Positions 56,572 through 64,000 of a stretch of DNA of 64,000 bases are shown here, piece by piece; positions within the stretch are counted from its first letter, which is position 1; every line of letters begins with the position of its first letter. Origin of the DNA: Perca fluviatilis (Eukaryota > Chordata > Actinopteri > Perciformes > Percidae); assembly GCF_010015445.1 (NCBI RefSeq), contig NC_053116.1, forward strand, positions 7,760,085 through 7,824,084, given 5' to 3'. The translations under genes and the position numbers were made by a program. The notes beneath the pieces were generated by a model. It was not told the origin of the DNA. It saw only the letters and a list, made by a program, of their open reading frames with translations, and did no database searches.

Positions 56572-57706
56572 GGGCCCTATCTTGCACCCGGCGCAGCCCA
56601 AAGCCCGACGCAAGTGTCTTTGCTAGTTTAAGACCGACGCAGTTGTCAATTTGCCGTCCAGCGCCCACGTCATTTAAAGTGCTCATATCATGCTCATTTT
56701 CAGGTTCATAATTGTATTTAGAGGTTGTACCAGAATAGGTTTATGTGGTTTAATTGTACCATATATTTGTTGTACTGCACATTGCTGCAGCTCCTCTTTT
56801 CACCCTGTGTGTTGAGCTCTCCGTTTTAGCTACAGAGTGAGACATCTCACTTCTGTTCCATCTTTGTTAGGAGTCGCACATGCGCAGTAAGTACTACTGG
56901 CCAGTCAGAAGCAGAGTATGAGGGAGTGCCACGCTAGCAGCTAGGCGAGCATTATAACGCGTGTTACAAAGTGACGCACGTTTGTCTCTGAAGTAAAGGC
57001 TGGACTTATAGAGCTGTTTGGAGCAGTTTGTGAACAGTGTTTTCTGTTGGAGATGCTAACTCCCTTTGGGGTGGACTTTGGGCTAAATCTATAACGTGCA
57101 CAAAAAAGATATCTAACACAATAAAGGAAAAGGGAAAAGCCAAAAAGCATAATATGAGCACTTTAAATAGCAAATGTACCTGCGCCCAGCTGTGCGACTC
57201 TGACGCCTGGCCCTACAGGGAGGTGTGTTCGGGTGCGTTCTTGGCATATCGGTATCTTGAGGAAGCAGAAAGTGACCTGGTCTTAAGTCAATAACAGGCA
57301 TTTCATTGTTATTTTAACAGCACATTAGTAAAATGTGCCAAGATTCACACGCGCACATGCACACGCACACACAAGATAAAAAATTTAATTACAATGTGAA
57401 ATACCATTATATGATATGCTTGCGCGCTTTCACTTGAAAAAATCTCTCTTTCCTGCTTAGCAAATCCGCCATCATAATAGCAATGCGCTAAGGTCCAAAC
57501 GCGCCTGGCTTTTAAAAGGAATGGGAGAGGACTCTCTGAATGGTTATGCCCAAAACACACCTATGATTAATTAAGACACTAAGTACAACCCTTTTGAACC
57601 GTGCACACTGACCCTTTGTTCTCGCAAAAGTGGATTCGTACATGCCCTGAACGCACCTGAGCCAGGCGCTTCACGCCGTGCGCTGAGATCGTTAAAATAG
57701 GGCCCT
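56572..57706. mobile_element. Element with GGGCCCTAT ends, host of a nested MITE
   Basis: The left end GGGCCCTATCTTGCACC and right end GTTAAAATAGGGCCCT share the inverted ATAGGGCCC motif. GCGCC/GCGCA-rich near-end sequence is found at both sides. It is interrupted by the TTAA element at 56674-57166. Confidence 0.7.
56674..57166. mobile_element. Nested MITE with TTAA target duplication
   Basis: TTAA at 56674-56677 and 57163-57166 flanks ends AGTGCTCATATCATGCTC and an inverse ending AATATGAGCACT. It is inserted inside the GGGCCCTAT-ended element, so it is the younger of the two. Confidence 0.88.
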
Positions 57707-57815
57707 CTGGGCGCCTGGGTAGCTCACCTGGTAGAGCAGGCGCCCATATATAGAGGTTTTCTCCTTTTTGCCGCATGTCACTTCAGCTGTCCTAAAATGC
57801 TAAAAAAATAATATA
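57707..57815 (+). mobile_element. Truncated tRNA-derived SINE
   Basis: A-box region GGGTAGCTCACCTGGTAGAGC, then CCATATATAGAGGTTTTCTC, but the B-box segment is missing before the GCCGCATGTCACTTCAGCTG part. It starts directly at the end of the composite element. Confidence 0.75.
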
Positions 57816-58898
57816 AAAAAATTGGGCCTGCCAGTTTGTTAATGTCAAGTGATTCTTTCCTCTTTTAAGAGTAAATTAGTAACTAAACTAACTAAGTGTT
57901 GCTGCACTGACCTCTATTGGTCGTAAGGTAAAAGTCTGTTGAACCTGTTGGGCGTGGTCGGGTGGGGGCTGTTGCACTTGTGATCACAGACAGCCTTGAG
58001 GTACCGTTGTACTATAGTGTACCATTTAAAGCTCTAATTTTTCTAGTTTTGGTCGCTGCAAAGCACTTTCTAATCTGTTTTAAGGGGTGGGGAGTAAACA
58101 TAATTTCTGTGAGTGCAATAGCAGATCTTAAAAGTGTTTTCAACTTCATAAATGTACAGATTTAAGAGGAAAAGGAGAGATTCTGGAGACCATAAAAAAA
58201 TATGAAAGAACTAAGGTTTCTGGTGAGGTCATTTGTGTTGCTAGCTAGCTACAGCTAACATTTGTTCAGTCAACATACTGGCGCTCTAAATCTATGCAGC
58301 ATTAGAGACAGGGAAAACTAAACAATAATGGATGGCTGATCTTTTAATATGTCCAGAAAGTCAACAAAAAAAAATAAGACAACCTATACTTGGCAGCATT
58401 GTGTGCTTCCCAAAGAAAGAATAAAGTTTTCTCTTCTTGCTTTTTAAAAAGGAAGGATAGGAGGTGATGTGACTGGCTGTGACTCATCTCAACCCTTAAC
58501 ACACCCGCTGATAACGGCAATAGATTATTTAATCCCAGTGTGCTGCGCGCCCCTAACAGAAATAAAGAAAGTGTGCTGTCACAACATTAGGACACATCTG
58601 TTCACTAAAACCAAGCCCTCTATCTGAGTGATTGTTAGGTTTACACATCTCTAAGTGTAATACTATTATTGTTTGTTCATATTATTACATTCCATTTTGG
58701 CATTGTGAAGGCTCGGTCAGATTAGGGCAATTATTATTATTATTATTGTTACAAAGAGGTCAAGTTTACTTGCATGAGACCATTTGTGGTTAAAACACCG
58801 TAATGTATATATACCATCGAGGCGAATGAGGAACAAGCTGTGCGTTTGCTTTTTTCTTATCTTTTTTAGGCTCTGTCAGATTAGTGAATTTGCCAAAG

Positions 58899-59095
58899 CT
58901 AGGGCGCCTGGGTAGCTAGAGGGTAGTAGTAGAGCAGACGCCCATATATAGAGGTTTAATCCTCGACGCAGCAGCCGCAGGTTCGACTCTGCCCTGCGAC
59001 CCTTTGCAACATGTCACTCCCCCTCTCTCTCCCCTTAAATGTGTTCAGCTGTCCTATACAAATAAAGGCCTAAAATGCCCCAACAAAAATCTTAA
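58899..59095 (+). mobile_element. tRNA-derived SINE
   Basis: Same family as 57707, with the B-box GGTTCGACTC present, then CCCTGCGACCCTTTGCAACA, CTCTCTCTCCCC and an ATAAAGGCCTAAAATGCCCC tail. The A-box is disturbed (GGTAGCTAGAGGGTAG). Confidence 0.82.
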
Positions 59096-61077
59096 AAAAA
59101 TGGGCCAAATCTGATCATTTTTTTAAATCTCCAAAAATGGGTTAAATAAATAAAAGTATAAATGTTTAATATTGTTAAAACCAAAGGTTCTCCTGTATTT
59201 TGTAGTAGCTGTTCATATCTGATCCTCTGCTCTTGACTACCATCAATCTACTGTTAAATAACATCATTTGGTTTCTAAATAGAGGCTAAATTAACAGTGT
59301 AGTGCAGGGCATGGAATACCATGTGCATATGCACGGTAGTGCATGTCAAATTTGAGCTGTGTGCATGTAATCCTCACCTCTACATGCACCGGTGCACGTA
59401 ACTTGGTATACAGAAAATATAGGTTGTGCAGGGCTGGCATCTCTCACGCACTGACCATGACACCCAGGCAATATACACTTTTCGCACGCTTTTTCAATAA
59501 CGTTTGTTGAGAAAATGAAAGAGAAAGTTGAATCAAATTACATTATGTAACACATTGAGGATTTCCTAATATTTAAAACTGTCATAAAAAAAGCAAATGT
59601 TGCAGCGGTCGATGTTGGATTTTTTTCGGTCTGATCTGGCCGCGGCGAAAATGCAGAGAAAGAGGGACGCGTACACCAAATAGTGGTAAAAAAAATAAAT
59701 AAATAGTGTATGTCATTTTAAAAGTTACATGCACCAGTGCATGTAACTATATACTACATATTCATTGCAAATTCTGCACTCAACCCATTCAGCCTCTTTT
59801 TTTTTATGCAACAGTTATTTTGTATGTTTATATTTGTTTTTCTGTATTTATTGTTTATTTCATATTAATGTTTAATATGTGTGTTTGTACTTATTGTGGC
59901 AATAAAACCTTTTCTGATACTGATGTACACAGAAAAAAAGTATTTCAAGCCTCGTCATCACACTGCAGAGATAAACCTCCTTTTTTTTAAAGGTGTGTTG
60001 CTATTTGGCAGAGTTAATAAATTGGGGATAGCTGCTGCTTTGGCAGGCATCAGAAGTTCATGTTTATATTTTACATAATGACAAACCTGCTTTCATCACA
60101 TATCAAAGCTCCCAGGGAAACTCTTTATAGGCAAACAGAGCCAACAAGGGCACAGCCATCAAATTAAAATTCACTCTATTTACTTCAGTTTTCCACTCAA
60201 GTAGAACCACGAGGCCAGAGTATTCATTACCCTGAACAAATGGCCTTCAGATGAGTAATTAAAATGTTGAAAAGGAACAAAGAGCGTAGCAAAATAAAAG
60301 GATTATCAAAAAATGAAAGAGGCCAGAGTGAAAAAAAAGTTGCCTCCCTGAAAAGGAAAATTTTCTTTTATACTAACTTTATCAGAGGGGTTTCAAGGAC
60401 AGCCAAGATTTATGATGGAAATGCAATATTTGATGACAAGAAATGGAAAGAGAGAGTTATAAAACAGATAAGACACTTTAGTAGATAGAATAGAAGCAAG
60501 AGGGGGGTATATTTGGCGAGGCAGGTGCGATTATAGTGGGCAGAACCCCCCCCGAACCCACCCAACTGTAATCTAAGCAGTTCACAAAGGCAAAGACTTA
60601 GCTGCAGACAAGTCACTACCATCACCATTGTACACTGTGCATTCTGCGGCTTTTCAGAACTGCCTCATCAAAAGCATACCAGTTAGAAAAGTAATCTATC
60701 TTGCAGCAATCTTTTCCGTCACCCCCCACCCCCCTTAGCAATCAGTAAGGACAGCTATCATATGGAACAGTTATTATCCACACTTACCAAATAGCAACGT
60801 GTATAAACTACTTTCCTGTTTTGACCAAATGTTCGTGAGGTGATTTTAGTTGAGACATACAGCCGAGGAGCCAGAGAGGTGTAATTCGTCTATGGCAGCT
60901 GAATGATAGATCAGTAAATCATCGGAAACCACCAAGACTGGAAATATCTGTTGCATAGCTGCACATATGAGAAAGGATGAAAAATATTTCCATGTCCCTT
61001 AAAATAGAACTCACAGCTATGGGCAAGTACAATGTTACTGAAATCCATAGAAGTTTTGTTTGGATGGATGGCAAACA

Positions 61078-61320
61078 GTAGGAGGAGGGGAGGGGAGGGG
61101 AGAGGAGAGAATGACACAGGAGAAGACACAAGGGAAGGGGAGAGGAGAGCAGAAGAGCAAACAAGAATAGAGGAGAGGAGATGGGGATGAAGGAGAGGAA
61201 ACAAGGACAAAGGAGAGGATATGAGGATGGAGGGGAGGAGAAGAAACAAGGAGATAGTAGCTGAGAATAGAGGAGAGGAGATGAGGATGAAGGAGAGGAA
61301 ACAAGAAAAGAGGAGATTAA
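61078..61320. repeat. Polypurine minisatellite-like tract
   Basis: Almost entirely A and G on the plus strand, made of varied ~35-bp units such as AGGAGAGGAGATGAGGATGA and GAAACAAG. It resumes at about 61475-61590. It generates serine/leucine/proline-rich false ORFs on the minus strand. Confidence 0.85.
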
Positions 61321-61356
61321 TTACTGGAATTGTTGGGTCTTTGTAAATTATAGAGT

Positions 61357-61421
61357 GTGGTCTAGACCTACTCTGTCTAGACCACTCTTGTCTATCTCAA
61401 GACACCTCTGTGTCTTGAGAT
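61357..61421. repeat. Two consecutive perfect hairpins
   Basis: 61357-61385 has 10-base arms GTGGTCTAGA and TCTAGACCAC around a 9-base loop. 61394-61421 has 12-base arms ATCTCAAGACAC and GTGTCTTGAGAT around CTCT. Confidence 0.9.
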
Positions 61422-61679
61422 AAATCTTGTTATGAATTGATACTATAAATAAAATTGAAGTGAATTGATTAAAAAGACAAAAGGAGAGAAAACAAGGAAA
61501 GAGGAGATGAGATTAGGATAAAGGAGAGGAGAGAAAACAAGGTGAGAGGAGATGAGAAATAGGAGAGGAAACAAGGATAGAAGAGAATTTTGTTTAAAAA
61601 AAAATCCAAAGTAGACACTTTGAAAAGTTGAGACAGTCCTCTGCCACGCTTTCCTTTTCTTTCGCTTGTTGCTCTACAA

Positions 61680-61684
<5 letters not shown>

Positions 61685-61730
<46 letters not shown>
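61685..61730. repeat. (CT)n microsatellite
   Basis: About 23 CT/TC dinucleotides in tandem, a pyrimidine tract close to the polypurine block. Confidence 0.96.
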
Positions 61731-61733
<3 letters not shown>

Positions 61734-64000
61734 TACTATTACCCTTGTCCCACACCCTTCCTCGTCTTTAGTGTCTACACTTAATCCTCTCACTTGTCTA
61801 AACTTGACAGCCTTATCAGTTTGAGTATTATCACCCGCTTAAACCCTCACAATGACAACTACTGTACATCATGGATCTAAAAAGGCCAATGGTAGCCTGG
61901 GAGAAAACTGAAAAAGAAAGGGGAAGAAAAAGAAATCACTGCTGGACTGCCGAGCGGACCACGCAGGCCGGCACCCCAGCTGTGAAAACCTCCAACCACA
62001 TGAGAAAGAGTAAAAGATTCCTTAGAGTCCCGTTATTCCACTTATTGAATTTTTACAACCTGGTGGACTGCCAGGCACTTGGCTCCACCAACACGTCGTT
62101 CGTGCCAGAAGGGAGAGACAGACAGAAAGACAGAGAGCAAGACAGCTGGTTGAATCATCCCTCTCACCCACAGCGCTCCGCTTTTATGACCCGTCTGCCT
62201 TTAGAAAAAGAGGATAGCCTCTGTATTGCGTGCGTGCTACCGTGGATAGACATGTTTAACGCATTCGGGACCCACACACAGCCTGGCCTGCATTGCTCCG
62301 GTGTCAGAGACCTGTCTGTAGTCTTGTGGTTTTGAAGTTTGGGGAGATGCGATGAGAGCTCACACCTTCACAAAGAACAAAGGTGCTACAGTTTCACTAC
62401 TGTAAAGTGGTGGGAATACAGCATTGTGATGACACAGTTGTTGCCAACAATGAATTCCATTCGAGTGGCTCACAATAGCTACTTTGAATCATAGTTTAGT
62501 CTGTGTCTGAGAGAAAAGCCCTGAACTCTAACCCCCTAACCCTCTAAGAAAGGCCCCGACACACCAAGGGGCTCGTCGGCCGCCCGTCACCCCATCTTCC
62601 GGTGTCCGCTGTCGTCTCGGCGGGGAGGGAAGCGGAGGGACCGTAGGCTCCGTGCGGCGGCTGGCTGATTCGGGCATTCGGACGCCGTTTTGTTGTATGT
62701 ATCGCAGCGGCTGTTTAAGTATCCGGTTTGCCTTTTTAAATGCCGCCTGTCTGCTGTCGCGGCGAGTTGTTTCTTCTCACGCAGGAGCAAAAGCGTACGT
62801 TGGCAGGTTCGGGAGACGCGAGAGTCTGGCTTCGTCGCCACTAGTCCTTTGCCGTCTCCTTGGTGCGTCAGCCCCATAACCCTACCGCCAACGAGGCAGA
62901 TACGAGGCAATACAGAAAGCTGCGAGGAGCTGGGCTCCCCTGAAAGCCTCATTTCAGAAATTTAGGGGGACCTCTAAAATATCCTAATTTTTGGTGCCCA
63001 TTTTTCTACCCATATTTTCCTGTAAATTTAGGTTCCCTTAAATAAATGAATAGGCGAATAGTAAAGTGTCAACGTGTGTGTTTATTTCGATAATTTGTGT
63101 CTAAAAGCTACAATGCTGTCTATTACTGATGCGGCCATCCATGCGTGGGCGCGCACCTTATGTACGAAATGTATGGATAGTATATTTTGCACGTAGGTGG
63201 GCGCGTTTCTGTGTGCATGTGCACAGTACCGTCCCACGCCCTTACCCTGACAAATAGGGCTCTTCCAAAAGCCACGGTGTAATTTGAACACTATCAGTCT
63301 GTATTAATCACTGTGTAACAGTTGAACAAAGACAGACTAAGGCTACATCCACACTACTACTGTATGTTTCAATAAAGTATGTCTTAATCTTAAATCGATT
63401 GAATAAAAGCTCTTGCACATGTAGGCGAATTCAGACAGATCAGTCAGTTTTGTTCCAGAAACGGGTCACATGATGGGGGTGTGACAAATCAGGGAAGGGC
63501 ACATCGTGATCGACAAGACCTAATTTAGGACGCGAAAGTGGATATTGTGTCCAAAGGTTCTCCATTTCTGCCCGTCCGGACTGCAATACAACCGCTGAGA
63601 TTTTAAAACTACAACGGGGTCAGCAACATTACCAGATGTCTCCAGAGTGGGGGGGCCGCAGGCGTTAACGTTGCAGAAGATGTAGGTTAAAAAACTCTGG
63701 CACAGAAGTGCTTTGAGCTAAATGATATAATGCTAAATGTTTGGCAGGTATACTGTTTACCATGTCCAGTGAGAGGATCCTGGAAGAGGATCCCTCCTCT
63801 GTGAGTCGAGGGTCTAAAGATAAGAGGGTGGCGTATGGCTGTACATATTGTAAAGCTCCCTGGAGGCAAATTTGTGATATTGGGTAATACGTCACATGTC
63901 AGGGGTCATCAGTTTACTCAATGATGTAGAAGGGGTCCTTTAAAAAGGAAAATAGTTGGGAGCCACTGGCCTTGGGGACCAAAATCATCCATGTCTGTCA

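Larger units (their letters stand above)
47469..64000. other. Region upstream of the last recognised spryd3 exon
   Basis: 16.5 kb with no exon that I can identify on either strand. It contains a (TA)n tract, a Tc1 element, several MITEs and SINEs, a polypurine block and a (CT)n tract. A GC-rich segment at about 62550-62960 starts AGGCCCCGACACACCAAG, probably another fish DNA element rather than a CpG-island promoter. It is probably spryd3 intron or 5' flank. Confidence 0.55.

Noticed and set aside
61871..62335. 154-codon plus-strand ORF
   Set aside because: Basic, low-complexity translation without domain, promoter or splice context; probably chance.
62550..62965. GC-rich block as a spryd3 5' promoter/exon
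   Set aside because: It opens with a sequence typical of fish DNA elements, and no SPRYD3 residues are encoded on the minus strand.

Overview
The window is vertebrate nuclear DNA, almost certainly from a teleost fish. It has long introns with GT-AG splice sites, TATA/CCAAT promoter architecture, AATAAA poly(A) signals, long (CA/TG)n microsatellites, and a dense load of short inverted-repeat transposons, tRNA-derived SINEs and a Tc1-like element of the kinds common in ray-finned fish. A 28S rRNA fragment also reads like teleost 28S. No bacterial, plasmid, CRISPR or viral gene content was seen.

Three protein-coding genes are supported. (1) 144-4098, plus strand: the 3' part of lima1 (EPLIN), including its LIM domain and long acidic tail. 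(2) 5430-12946, plus strand: a complete alpha-tubulin gene of tuba1 type in four coding exons. It starts about 300 bp after the lima1 poly(A) signal and has a TATA box, two CCAAT boxes and a first coding exon holding only the ATG. (3) 47468-21188, minus strand: the 3' half of spryd3 (second SPRY domain) in five collinear exons. The lima1 and tuba genes point toward spryd3, which is convergent with tuba; about 4.8 kb separates the tuba poly(A) signal from the nearest candidate spryd3 poly(A) signal.

Everything else is introns and intergenic DNA packed with repeats. These include at least four elements with TTAA target duplications, two hAT-like elements with 8-bp target duplications, a Tc1-like transposon with a broken transposase, a Tc1-related MITE, four recognisable tRNA-type SINEs, nested composites, and an inverted-repeat element enclosing about 400 bp of antisense 28S rRNA. 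From 47.5 to 64 kb I find no exon; it is probably spryd3 intron or 5' flank.

The points most worth a second look are: a 63-bp spryd3 exon lying out of family order between the last two exons; an alpha-tubulin that lacks Lys40 and has a K40 loop two residues short; a LIM-encoding exon whose 3' splice site sits directly against a 165-bp TG repeat with no ordinary polypyrimidine tract; and the 28S fragment inside a transposon. I saw nothing I would call a wholly new biological system. Gene identities rest on reading translated exons against remembered family sequences; no database search was run.
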